In this document: in pieces, positions 12,416 through 23,565 of the stretch | Layout: every line of letters begins with the position of its first letter | Numbering within the stretch: position 1 is the first letter of the stretch | Assembly: GCF_024166365.1 (NCBI RefSeq) | Contig: NC_064819.1 | Coordinates: forward strand, 9,436,501 to 9,500,500 | Length of the DNA stretch: 64,000 nucleotides | Reading direction: 5' to 3' | DNA from: Elephas maximus indicus | Lineage: Eukaryota; Chordata; Mammalia; Proboscidea; Elephantidae | The notes under the pieces: model-generated | The model's database searches: none | The model's input: only the letters and a program-made list of their open reading frames with translations | Told to the model about the DNA's origin: nothing | Made by a program: the position numbers and the translations under genes

Positions 12416-13028
12416 TTATGTATCGAACTTGTGAAATGGCAGAGTGAGGACCTCAGTAAATTTTCTCTACCTCTAAAAAACAAAAATATGCTCAAAACAA
12501 CTAAAATCACCATTTCGGAATTCTGGTACTTAATCAAAGTTACAGAACAAACTGGAAATAATCTATGCAGGAGAAACTACTGAACTTCAGTAAGACAGCA
12601 GGGGGAGTGTGAGGGATGTTGCGACAATTTAACTTGAAACTATTCCATTCCACCTCCCTTTCAAGCTCAAAAGCCAGCAACAGTGGAGAAATCTGGGGGA
12701 GAGCTGATGGTTTTTGGAGCTACATTAAAAGCACCATTACCAGAACACAGTTGATGTTTTGTCTGAACATGAAGCTCTTTGGGAAATCTTAAATCTCAGA
12801 ATGTGGCGGCTATTTAACTTGACTCAAAGCTCAGCTCAGCAAGTGGGGAGAAGTAGCCATACAGATGACATTAGCAAAAACAATAAATACTACTAGAAAG
12901 GTTTCAGCTGTCTACAGTTGAGATTTCAGTTGAGGCAAACAAGGGCCTGGCTAGGAATTTAAAAGAATATCCTGGATAACTAGATGACCATAGGGAATTT
13001 TGAAAAGCTCTAATGTATTTCTGGGGAT

Positions 13029-13088
13029 CTAAAAGGCTGTGCACATATCTAAAAGGCTGTGCACATATCTAAAAGGCTGTGCACATAT
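13029..13088. repeat. Tandem repeat, 20 bp x 3
   Basis: Three perfect copies of CTAAAAGGCTGTGCACATAT stand head to tail inside the 5' part of the old L1. A fourth copy starts and breaks off after six bases. Confidence 0.95.
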
Positions 13089-14030
13089 CTAAAAAAGACC
13101 TGAGAAAAAGAGAAGGCACTGGTCACTCATCTCTGACTGACCTTGAGGCCTTGCACAAACAGGGAGTAAAAGCTAAGGATGTCTTTTTAACTGCCTGAAG
13201 TCTGAAAGTGTGCCGTCTCACATAAATCCCTTTGACAAAGAGTGGCAGACATACAAGCAAGGCATTTAAGCAAATCTTCTAGCCAATCATTGATTGACCA
13301 CTGAATTATACTGATCCAGGTGTGACTCTAGAAAGCCAGGCTTAAAAATAAAATCTTAAGAAAAGGATAGCTGGCAGAAACTCAGTGACCATGCAGTGCA
13401 AGGAATAAAGAATCTACAGAATCAGTCTAGGAAAGTCACAAAACAAATAAGCAGCGAAAAGGAAAACAACAATAACTGCAAACCTTATGGACTGTAGAAA
13501 TCTGATACCAAACTTGTTACAACGTATTATCTAAAATGTCCAGTTTTCAACAAATATTTTTGATATATACAAAGAAACAGGAAAGTTTGCCATATATACA
13601 TGGAAAAATGTAATTAACAGAAAATGTCCATGAGGGCACCCAGTTTTAGACTTAATAGACAGACTCTAAATTACCTTTTATAAATATATTCAAAGAGCTA
13701 AAGAAAACCATGTCTAAAGAATTAAAGGAACTCTTCTTATAACAATTAGGTCTCACCAAATATAAAATATCAATAAAGACACAGAGTATAAAAAAGAACC
13801 AAACTGAAATACTAGAGTTCAAAAATACATTAACTGAAATGAAAAATTCACTAGAGGTATTCGACTTCAGATTTGAGTTGGCAGAAGAAAAGAATCAGTG
13901 AACTTAAAGATAGTTCAATTGAGATTATCCAGTCTAAAGAGCAGAAAGAAAAAAGAACAAAGAAAAATGAACAGAGCCTCAGAGACCTTTGGGACACAAT
14001 CAGGCATACCAACCCATGCGTAATAGAAGT

Positions 14031-14193
14031 CAAAACCAAACCTGTTACTGTCAAGTCAATTCCGACTCATAGCATCCCTATAGGTCAGACTAGAAGTGCC
14101 CCACAGAGTTTCCAAGGAGCATGTGGTGAATCTGAACTGCCAACCTTTTTGTCAGCAGCCGTAGCACTTAAGCACTATGCCACGAGGGTTTCC
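14031..14193 (-). mobile_element. AfroSINE-type SINE with short target-site duplication
   Basis: This is a complete antisense copy from the CAAAACCAAACC tail to the head (GAGGGTTTCC on the + strand). It is flanked by TAATAG at 14021-14026 and 14195-14200. It interrupts the ORF1 region of the old L1. Confidence 0.9.
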
Positions 14194-14661
14194 ATAATAG
14201 TAGAGAAAGAAATATTTGCTTAATATCTACACATTTTACACAATCAACAGTCTACATATTCAAGAAACTCAAAAAATTCCAAGTAGAATAAACTGAAAGA
14301 TATTTACCCCTAGACACTTCACAGTCAAACTGAAGAAATTCAAAGTCAAAAAGAGAGAATCTTGAAAGCAACAAGAGAAAAACAGCTTATCATGTACAAG
14401 TGATCTTCTATAAGATAAACAACTGACTTATCAGAAACTATGGGTGCCAGAAGACAGTGGGATGACATCTTCAAAGTGTTGAAAGAAAAAAAATGCCAAA
14501 AGTTTTATATCCAGCTAATCTCACCTCCAAAAATTAAGGAAACATTTGGACATTTCCACATAAATTAAAACCTGACAGATTATGTCACTAGCATACCTCT
14601 CTTACAAGAAATACTAAAGGGAGTACTGCAGGCTTAAATTAAAGGACACTAGACAGTAATT

Positions 14662-14815
14662 GGAAACCTTGGTGGTATAGTGGTTAAGTGCTACAGCTGC
14701 TAACCTAAAGGTCAGTGGTTCAAATCCGCCAGGTGCTCCTTGGAAACTCTATGGGGCAGCTCTACCCTGTCCTATAGGGTCGCTATGAGTTGGAATCAAC
14801 TCAACAGCAACGGGT
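14662..14815 (+). mobile_element. AfroSINE-type SINE with 12-bp target-site duplication
   Basis: This copy runs from GGAAACCTTGGTGG to the CAACAGCAACGGGT tail. Perfect direct repeats TAGACAGTAATT (14650-14661 and 14816-14827) flank it and define the insertion site within the old L1. Confidence 0.95.
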
Positions 14816-16133
14816 TAGACAGTAATTTAAAACTACAAGAAAAAATAAAGAGCACTAGGTACAGGCAACTACATAGCTATTATGAAAGGTATTATTAATG
14901 TATCTTATTAACAATATTTTTTTCCATCTCTTTTAAAAAATGACTGCATAATGCATTCATTTTAATATGGTGTTGATAGGTTTATAATGCATAAATATGT
15001 AATTTGTATAACAATAACAGTACAAAGGATGGAAAAGGAAAGGGAGGTATATTGTAGCAAAATTTTCGTGTGTTATTAAAGTTAATATTAAGCTGAACTA
15101 GGTTATTTTAAATTAAGATGCTAATTTTAATATCCAGGACAACCACTAAACAAGAACTTTAAAAATATAGTAGAAGTATCATGAGAATTTTAAAAGGTAC
15201 AGTAGAAAATGTCTATTTAACACAAAAGAAAGCAGGAAAGGAGGAAGAGAAGAATAAAAATGAAATGACATATTTTTTAAAGAGCAAAATGGCAGACAGC
15301 GATCTTAACAATCACATTAAATGCAAATGAATTAAATGTCTCAATCAAAAGGCAGAGACTGGCAGAATGGATTCAACTGTCCAACTATATGTTGTCTACA
15401 AGAGACACATTTTAGATTGAAAGACACAAATAAATTGAACATGAAAAGACTGAAAAAGACATGCTATGCAAGAAGTAACCAAAATAGAGCTGAAGGGGCT
15501 ATATTAATATCAACAAAATAGACTGTAGAACAAAAATTGTTACTGGAAATAAAGGAGGACATTTAATAGTGATAAGAGGATCAACCGTCATATATATAAT
15601 GACTATAAACATGTAGCCCCTTCTCAAGAAAGCCCCAAACTACATGAAGCAAAACTTACAGAATTGATAATTAAACAATAATAGTTGGAGACATCAATAC
15701 TCCACTTTTAATAATGGATTAACAACTAGGCAGAAGATCAACAATAAAAGAGAAGGCTTGAACCACACTATAAACCAACTAGACATAACAGACATCTATA
15801 GAACACTCCACTGAACAACAGCAGAAGACATAGTCTCCTAAACACACATATAGCTTTCACTGAGATAGACCATTTGCTAGGCCAGAAAACATACCGATAG
15901 TAAAGGCACCAGAACAGATCATTTTTTTCTTCATGCAACAGGAGTGGAAAGTCCAGAAATAGGCTCAAGAAGACATATGGGAAAGGTAGTGTTTTAAATC
16001 AGAGGAGAAATAACTTTTTTTTCAGTAGATGACATTGAAATATCTAGCTAAACATTTAAAAATTAGATTAGTTAGATTCTTACCTCACACCATATACCAA
16101 AACAAAAGGGAGAAATACTACAGCATTAGAAGG

Positions 16134-17328
16134 TTTTTTTAACCATTTTTTATTGTGCTTTAGATGAAGATTTACAGAGAAAAGTAGTTTCTCATTAAAC
16201 AATTAATGTACGCACAATGTGTCAACATTCTCCCCTTCTCGACCTTGGGTTTCCCATTACCTGCTTTCCTGCCCCCTACCTTCTCATCCTTGCCCCTAGG
16301 TTGGTGTGCCCATTTAGTCTCATTTTGTTTTATGGTACTGTCTAAACTTTAGCTGAAGGGTGAACCTCAGTAATGACTTTAGTACTAAGTCCCGGGGCCA
16401 TACTCTCAGGATTTCTCTAGTCTCTGTCAGATTTTTCTCCAGTTCTGTCTGGGACCTTCTATTGCGATCCCTGTCAGAGCAGTCAGTGGCGGTAGCTGGG
16501 CACCATGTAGTTGTGCTGGACTCAGTCTGGCTGTGGTAGTTGTGGTCCATTAGTCCTTTGGACTAACATTTCCCTTGTGTCTTTGGTTTTCTTCATTCTC
16601 CCTTGCTCCAGACAGGACAGGACCACTGGAGTATTTTACATGGTCTCTCATAAGCTTTTATAGACCCGAGACACTACTTACCAAAGTAGGATGTAGAACA
16701 TTTTCTTTATAAACTATGTTATTCCAGTTGAGCTAGATATTCCCTGAGACCATTGTCCCCAGCCCTCAGCCCACTAATTTGGTCCCTCAGGGAGTTTGGA
16801 TGTGTCTCTGAAGCTTCCATGACCTTGTCTTGGTCAAATTGTGCTGGCTTCCCCTGTATTGTGTACTGTCTTACCCTTCACCAAAGTTACAACTTATCTA
16901 TGTCTAGTTAGTGTTTTCCCTCCCTCCCCCTCCTCTCCTTTTGTAACCATCAAAGATTGTTTCTTTCTGTGTATAAACCTTTTCATGAGTTTTTATAATA
17001 GTGGTCTCATACAATATTTGTCCTTTTGTGATTGACTTATTTTACTCAGCATATTGCCCTCCAGATTCATCCATGTTGTGAGATGTTTCCCACATTCATC
17101 ATTGTTCTTTATCATTGCATAATATTCCATTGTGTATATGTACCATAACTCATTTATCCATTCATCTGTTGATGGGCACTTATGTTGTTTCCATCTTTTT
17201 GCTATTGTGAATAATGCTGCAATGAACATGGATGTGTATATGTCTATTCATGTGACAGCTCTTGTTTCTCTAGGATATATTCCTAGGGCTGGGATTGCTG
17301 GATCATACGGTAAAAGTTTAAAACGATA
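16134..17328 (-). mobile_element. L1 3' end, antisense, 5'-truncated, nested in the old L1
   Basis: It begins with a T run that is the reverse complement of the poly(A) tail, continues through the L1 3'UTR, and ends in the ORF2 C-terminus (minus-strand peptide from 16993 to 17229 with WINELWYIYTMEYYAMI). The flanks are old L1 on both sides. I could not identify a clear target-site duplication. Confidence 0.85.
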
Positions 17329-18177
17329 TGCACACATGCTTGCTACATAAAAAGGTCCAACAAATCAATAAGAAAAAGATGAACAACTCAATATAAAAAC
17401 AGGCAAAAGATGTGAACAAGTACTTCATTTAAAAAGAATATCCACATAGCCAATAAACATCTGTAAAAGTGCTCAACATCATTAATCATAACAGAAATGC
17501 AAGCTCCAATGAAAACCACTATACCAGAATAGACAAAAGTAAAAGACAAGTACATATAGCAACTTAAACTCTTATATATTGCTAGTGGGAGTGTAAATTG
17601 TTACTACCATTTTGGAAAACTCTGTGGCAATATCTGCTAAAGCGAAACATGCACGTACATACACTAAGATCCAGGAATCCCACACCTAGGTATATACCAA
17701 GAGAAATGAGCATTCATGTCTACCAAAAGACATGTACAAAAAATTTCTTTATAGTTCTGAACTGTAAACAATTCAATATCAACAACAGAACGGATCCATA
17801 ATTTGTTATATATTCGTACAATAGGATACTGTACAACAATGGAAAAGAAGGATCTTCTGGTCTATATGCAAGAATATGGATGAATTTCACAGGTACAATG
17901 TTTGTTGAACAAAAGAAGTGAGACACAAGGCTCGTATTGTGTTAATCCATTTATATAAGGTCCAAAAACTAGAAAAACTCAGATACGGAAACAGAGATCA
18001 GAATAACGTTTAACTTTGGGAGGAGTACTAACTGGTGGAGTCATGGAGGAATATGCTGGAGTATTGGAAATATTTTATATCTTGATCTGGGCGCTAAACA
18101 CATAGATGTATATGTATATAAAAATTCATCACGCTTCACACTTGTTTTGTGCGTTTAACTCTATGTAAGAAAAAAAA

Positions 18178-18288
18178 ACACACACATACTGAAAAATACT
18201 AGAAAAAAAATAGATGGTGAACATTTACATAATCTTAAAAAAAATTCACCATCTATTTTTTTTCTAGTATTTTTCAGTATGTGTGTGT
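18178..18288. repeat. Perfect inverted repeat (44-bp arms, 23-nt loop)
   Basis: The left arm 18178-18221 and the right arm 18245-18288 are exact reverse complements over 44 of 44 bases. The spacer is 18222-18244. The arms start with an ACACACACATACTG motif and end with TAGATGGTGAA at the loop. The structure sits at the 3' end of the old L1. Confidence 0.97.
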
Positions 18289-18874
18289 ATTTTCTAAGAT
18301 AGGGAAGGTATCCTTACTCATAACCCCAAAGACAAAAACTGCAAAGGAAAAAAATTAATGAATTTAACTTCATAAAAATATAAAACTGTACATACATGGC
18401 AAACAACAAACCAAGACACTTACTAGCAATTTATATAATAAATAATTAAAAATTATAATTCATAACAAGTTCTTACAAATCAATAAGAAAAAATCAAGGG
18501 CATGAATACAAAATTTACTCCAAAAAATACAAATGGCCACTAAACATATAAAAAGAAACACAAAGCAAGATACTATTTTTACTTATCAGATAGGCAAAAT
18601 GAAAAATGTATAGAGTTGGCGTTGGTATGAGGATACAGCACTCTCATACTCTACTGGTGGAGTTACAGATTGGTTCAAACTTTCTGGAGGGCATACTTAT
18701 ATACACTACTTTCAAAAGACCGAAATGATCACATTCCCTTAACCAAGAAATTCCACAAGTGAAAATTTATCTCAAGGAAAAAACACAAGGTTACAAAAAT
18801 GTCTATACAAGTACACTCAACGCATTATTAAAAGTAATAAAATAAATCCATATAATAGGTTACTTATCAATTTT

Positions 18875-19085
18875 AAAGTGGCTACTCTACGAAGCACATA
18901 CGAGCTAATTACATACATTATCTCATTTAGTTATCACAAGAACTCAGAGAATTATTACGTTATGCATATTTTACATACGCACTTGAGAAAATTCAGAAAA
19001 ATAGTGTGATTTGCCCAAGCTCAATGATCTAGTAAGTGGCAGAGATAAGATTAGAACAAACTTGGTCTGACTCCAAAAGCCAGTG
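18875..19085 (-). repeat. MIR element
   Basis: The + strand shows the antisense MIR core: ATTATCTCATTTAG, then GAGAAAATTCAGAAA, TTTGCCCAAGCTCAATGA and TAGTAAGTGGCAGAG. Confidence 0.75.
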
Positions 19086-19199
19086 AGTATTCTTTAGTTT
19101 AAGATTACATTTATTGACAAGGAAGAACATTTATGCTATAGTGTTAAGTGAACATGCAGTTTACAAAACAGTTGTGTTCAGTTCGATTCCATTTTGAAA

Positions 19200-19226
19200 A
19201 ATATATATATATGTATATATATATAT
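19200..19226. repeat. AT-rich microsatellite
   Basis: An ATATATAT run with a single interruption (ATGT), within an old L1 3' end. Confidence 0.85.
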
Positions 19227-19489
19227 GAACACATATTTGTGATGGAGGAAATTCCAGAAGGCTATACATGAAAATGTTAATAAAGATTCTCTCTCAGGCA
19301 TTTGGGGGAATTTTTTGTTTGTTTTTCTTACTTTTCTACAACGATTATATTTAACTTACACAATGACACGACAAATCTACAAGACCAATGACAAGCTGCA
19401 AACCACAGCCTATCACCTATTTTACTCTAAATATAGCTTCCATTTGGCTCACACATTTTAAAATAAACAAACAAGGCAGGTTCTTCATA

Positions 19490-19580
19490 TATTTATATTC
19501 AACAAACACTTCTTGACTACCTCCTGTGTTCTAGGCACTGTCTCGGGTGCTGGTTCGTAGGTATAAAAGTACTTAAATGA
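19490..19580 (-). repeat. MIR 3' end fragment
   Basis: ATTCAACAAACACTTCTTGA followed by CTACCTCCTGTGTTCTAGGC matches the antisense 3' end of MIR. Only the 3' part is present. Confidence 0.6.
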
Positions 19581-19589
19581 TTTTACTTC

Positions 19590-20740
19590 AGGGTACCTAG
19601 ATTCTCACTTTCTGTTCCTAAGTATGGTACCAAGGGGGGTACCCACTCTTCCTCTCACACCTTGAGTTTGCATTTGGCTTTTAAGTCTCATCTCTCACTG
19701 TTGAATGCAATTAAACACTTCTTAAAGGAATTCTTGGCATGATACTACCAATGCTTGGTCTGCTTCAGTGATTTTAGGTTTTGGAGAGTCAAAGTAAAAT
19801 GTTTCATCAGTTACCACCTCTGTACTTCCTTTATTCTGATCCTGAAGTAAATTCTTGAGGTCTGTTTCAAGAAGGGCTGGCCAAATCTCAAACCCTGGAC
19901 CCACTCACCACCACCAAGTACAAATTTCTCCACTTGCTATACATATTCCTTCTGGGATCTTTCCCTACATTCCTTACTCCCTTTCTGAAACTGGTTCGGA
20001 CTCCCCCTCCTAACCCTTTCTTCTGCTGTAAGACCACTAAATGATGTGATGTTAGAACCCATTCTCACTGGATCCTCCCCATTCTCACTGGATCCTCCCT
20101 CTGGCCATCCTGTCATAAATCACACATCTAATTCAGCAAAAAAAACACTGCATGCTTTGAGTTCTCACTGTCAGGATCAGCTCTTCTGTGACAAGGATGC
20201 AAGACAGCTGTTCACACGTCCCTTGACAGAAGGAAGAGGATACTTCTGCAGCAACGAGATGTCAAGAGGTGTGTGGAGTGAAGAGAGCAGTAAAACTCTC
20301 AACCTCTTTAATGTGAGGAAAGCTCCCCATGACTGTGGTCAGATGAGTGATAAGACTAAACTCTGCCTGGTACCACTGAAAACGGTCAGCACTGACATCG
20401 TTTGTAAAGACAGTACTAAAGAATGGTTTTTAAAATATCTAAAAACAACAACAACAACATAATTTGGCTGACTCACCACAACACTGATTAGAGTCTAACG
20501 AAAAATAACATTGAGCAGGACCATTTACTAGCACAATGCCTGCCACTAATATAGGGCAGCACAACTGTGATCACATACAAAAGTCAGTACCAGTCAAAGC
20601 ATACTGATTTCATGGCAACAGTAACCTCTGTCCATGCATGTTGCCCTCATGCAGTTTGGCTACATGTTCACCTGCTAACAAGTTTTGTTGTTAATTAGAT
20701 CCTGCTTCTCACACACTGCTGTGAACCTCTGTAAAAACCA
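19590..20740. other. TEX55 upstream region, no recognised gene or repeat
   Basis: I recognise no repeat family here. Two open frames occur: a 60-codon minus-strand frame at 19722-19904 and a 138-codon + strand frame at 20046-20462. I assign no function to either. A perfect 20-bp tandem duplication lies at 20059-20098. Confidence 0.4.
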
Positions 20741-21122
20741 AGGCCCGTACGCCTCTAAGACATCAATTCAAAGCCCTGACGCCTAATCGCAATGTGGTGG
20801 TCAAGAAGCTGTGGTTGCCTCCATGTGGGAATCACCTCATCTCAGGTGAGGGTTGTCTGTCAGCATCCTGTTAATATAGCAACGTTGGCCGAATGCAGCC
20901 GGACGGCACGCCCCCCACACATCCACCGCCGCCTCCCAGGCGGGGCCTACTGCAGCCGCCAAGCTCTCGCTAGAAGGAAGTGCCTGCACCCGGAAGAGCC
21001 TGGTGTTCCGAAGCCCCAAACAAAGCCGGCAGGGAACGTCATCGCTACCACCCTGCGAGGTCGTCTTGACGACCCGCCCACAACACCTGGCAACCTGGAC
21101 CATTCAGGGACACCGCAAAAAA
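20741..21122 (+). promoter_or_regulatory. TEX55 promoter and 5'UTR, CpG-enriched; possibly bidirectional with IGSF11
   Basis: CpG density rises sharply over about 20880-21080, unlike the AT-rich DNA around it, and no TATA box is obvious. Visible candidate sites are an X-box-like GTTAATATAGCAAC (20870-20883), two CRE half-sites (CGTCA 21037-21041, TGACG 21067-21071), and a 16-bp palindrome GGTCGTCTTGACGACC (21059-21074). In human, TEX55 and IGSF11 transcripts start close together on opposite strands, so a shared promoter is plausible. The transcription start site cannot be placed from sequence alone. Confidence 0.5.
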
Positions 21123-22472
21123 ATGGAGGAGATTTCAGAAGGGGTTTTGGACAACTCCTTGGAATCTGAAAGCACAGCCGAGCCAACTGCCGGCCAATCT
21201 GGCGACCAGAAAGAAGGCAACTGGACGAACCAAGCTGAAGGGGAGGCAGTTTACCAAAGTGATCATGAAATAGTTGGCCAAGCTGCCCAAAGAGTGTCTC
21301 CCCAGGCTGACCTCAGTATCTATGGCCGGGAAGACCAAAGAATTTCAGAACAGACTGGGCCGAGAACATCTGGTCAGGCAGACCACAGAGCATCGAAACT
21401 TGCTGACACTGCCGACCATACAGCATCTGATAAGGCTGACCAAAGAATGTTTGATCCCATGACATCTGGCCAAGCTAATAACGTAGAGTTAGCACATGAT
21501 CGAAAGATGTCTGGCCAGGCTGACCAAAGAACTTCTGGACAGACTGACCGCAGATTATCCGGCCAAGCTGACCGAAGAACTTCTGAACAGACTCGCCACA
21601 GATTGTCCACCCAGGCTGACCGAAGAACTTCTGAACAGACTGACCGCAGATTGTCCTTCCAGGCTGACCGAAGAACTTCTGAACAGACTGACCGCAGATT
21701 GTCCACCCAGGCTGACCGAAGGACTTCTGAACAGACTGACCGCAGATTGTCCTTCCTGGCTGACCGAAGAACTTCTGAACAGACTGACCGCAGATTGTCC
21801 TTCCTGGCTGACCGAAGAACTTCTGAACAGACTGACCGCAGATTGTCCATCCAGGCTGACCAAAGAACTTCTGGACAGACTGGCCACAGATTGTCCAGCC
21901 AGGCTGATCGAAGAACTTCCAAACAGAGTGACGGAAAATTGTCCATCCCAGCTGACCAAAGAATTTCTGAACAGACTGACCACAGATCGTCTGGCCTAGC
22001 CGACCAAAAAGCACAGACTTACCATGTCATTAAACCAGCTAAACATGAGGATGACTACAGTAAATCTGACCTTTTTGAGAATAGAGTAGATTACCAGGCT
22101 GACCACCTAGTGGACAAACAGGATTACTACAATGAAGATTACTTGACTGATTACGGAGCAAGTGGCCAGTTTAGCTATAGTACATTCACCCAGTTTGAGG
22201 ATAGCAAGGAGGACAAAGAGGATGACTATAGAGTACAGCCCTGCAAATTTAAGGATAGCCAAACAGACCTCAGTAGTTCCAAGGTTTCACTTGCAGTAGA
22301 AACTGAAATGAAAAGTGCAACCTTTCTTCAAACCTACAACCCATCGGATTCCAGATTAACCAATTTTTTCCCAGCAAAAGACCAAACCCCTTTCCAAAGA
22401 TTTCCCTCTATCCCAACCAAATTGGACTCTACCCTCGGTCAAGGAAAATCTCAAGCCATAGAAACCACACCT
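21123..22472 (+). CDS. TEX55: TEX55 exon 1: N-terminus, 16-residue repeats, acidic region
   Basis: TEX55 is a testis-specific sperm protein, proposed to act with cAMP/PKA signalling through a C-terminal RIIa-like domain. The start is the first in-frame ATG, with a strong context (A at -3, G at +4); the frame upstream is open but offers only GTG. Residues 1-130 are polar and rich in Q, A and D. Residues 131-290 are ten tandem copies of a 16-residue unit (typical ADRRTSEQTDRRLSFQ). Residues 291 to about 385 are acidic and tyrosine-rich, followed by a Ser/Pro-rich linker. Most of the exon looks intrinsically disordered, with no signal peptide or membrane segment. The donor is CCT|GTAGGT; reading on meets a stop two codons later. 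The order of elements and several stretches (for example DSKEDKEDDYRVQPCKF) match human TEX55 as I recall it. Confidence 0.93.
21513..21992 (+). repeat. TEX55: Coding minisatellite, 48 bp x 10, in TEX55
   Basis: Ten head-to-tail 48-bp units encode 16 residues each. Units 3 to 7 are nearly identical; units 1, 2 and 8 to 10 are more diverged, the pattern expected when the middle of an array turns over by unequal exchange. Thirteen R-R-x-S motifs occur: RRTS in units 2 to 7 and 9, and RRLS in units 1 and 3 to 7. Because 48 is a multiple of 3 and the unit lacks stops, all six frames stay open across the array. Confidence 0.95.
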
Positions 22473-22659
22473 GTAGGTTAAAGGGGCATTTCGTTAACTA
22501 CCTGGGTGTTTGGATGCCAAGCAAGGGTTTGTGGTGGGGAAGAGAGTAGGGGAATATGTTGGATCAAGGATGAGGAGTAAACCCACATGTTGAAGGACAG
22601 GAGGAGGGTGGGAAATAAAAAGTTGTTTTGCCTTCTCTACTAATCTCAGTCCATTCAGG

Positions 22660-22850
22660 AAGGATCAATGAACCAGAATTTAGGAGACCTGGATGTTAAA
22701 TCTTGACTCCCGCTAACTCTGTAAAACACTCGTTTCCTCTCTCTGGGCTTCTACCAATGGAAAGAAATTTGGATTAGATTGGAAATTCCTATGAAGGATT
22801 TAGACGAGATTCCTAAAGTACCTTGCAGGATTCAAGGTGCATTATATTGC
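22660..22850 (+). repeat. MIR-family fragment in TEX55 intron 1
   Basis: GGAGACCTGGATGTTAAATC, then ACTCCCGCTAACTCTGT, TCCTCTCTCTGGGCTTCT and GGATTAGATTGGA follow the order of a MIR-family SINE. It is strongly diverged. Confidence 0.5.
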
Positions 22851-22985
22851 CTAGAGGATCATCTGGGTCTCTTATATAAAAATGTGTCTTTTCTCCAACT
22901 CTCAGTATTCAGACCCCATCAACACTAGATTCCATTGATAACAACAAAAATTTCTGGGATTTTATGATATATTAAATCATAATAA

Positions 22986-23231
<246 letters not shown>

Positions 23232-23565
23232 TGACCTGGCTTTCAAGAGGCACAAGAAATGACCTTTGCTGTAAAAGGGATATAATGTAAGTAAGAAGTC
23301 ACTAAATGTATTAAGATATATTGACCAAAGGCAAATGATAAACAGCAAGTGAACAATACTGTCATATTAAACCTTTCAGAGGGATTAGAAATAAAGCGGT
23401 TTTCTTGATAGGGAAAAATTTGGACAAGCATTAAAGTTTGAGTCAGGCTAGGAAGGAAGGACAAAATGTTGGCAATTAAAAAAGAGAGAAAAAGGCTTTT
23501 CAGGCAGGAGTATAATACTTTCAAAAAGATGACCAATCTCACGACTGTTTAATAAGCCACCCTCT

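Larger units (their letters stand above)
12420..18177 (+). mobile_element. Old L1 (L1M-like), sense, internally deleted and interrupted
   Basis: The 5'UTR starts near 12424 (AAATGGCAGAGTGAGGACC). ORF1-like sequence lies at about 13690-14640. The ORF2 endonuclease is at 15290-15900 (peptide LQETHFRLKDTNKL). The C-terminal part and 3' end are at 17330-18177. Most of the reverse transcriptase is missing between about 16080 and 17330. Two SINEs (14031-14193, 14662-14815) and an antisense L1 (16134-17328) are inserted in it. All frames are broken. Confidence 0.75.
18290..19380 (+). mobile_element. Old L1 3' region, interrupted by a MIR
   Basis: The sequence resembles the ORF2 C-terminus and 3'UTR of old L1s (for example TTACAAAACAGTTGTGTTCAG and ATTCCATTTTGAAAA). 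It is heavily decayed with no frame left. A MIR at about 18875-19085 lies inside it. Confidence 0.55.

Noticed and set aside
13029..13088. A CRISPR array
   Set aside because: There are three direct 20-bp repeats without spacers, in a mammalian L1.
13873..14223. A 116-codon + strand frame
   Set aside because: It runs from L1 ORF1 into an antisense SINE, so it is a chance fusion of repeat pieces.
20046..20462. A 138-codon + strand open frame upstream of TEX55
   Set aside because: There is no recognisable domain, splice context or homologue, and the composition gives no support. Its start overlaps a tandem duplication.
21003..21122. An N-terminal extension of TEX55 by 40 codons upstream of 21123
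   Set aside because: The upstream frame is open but begins at GTG. The first in-frame ATG is at 21123, with a strong context, and matches the start of the human protein as I recall it.
21135..21338. Minus-strand frames opposite TEX55 exon 1 as coding exons of IGSF11
   Set aside because: None resembles an IGSF11 signal peptide or immunoglobulin domain, and they mirror the + strand coding bias.
21374..22014. Long overlapping frames on both strands across the TEX55 repeats (for example 190 and 179 codons on the minus strand, 167 on the +)
   Set aside because: The 48-bp unit is a multiple of three without stops in any frame, so all six frames stay open. Only the + frame continues into flanking coding sequence and joins spliced exons.
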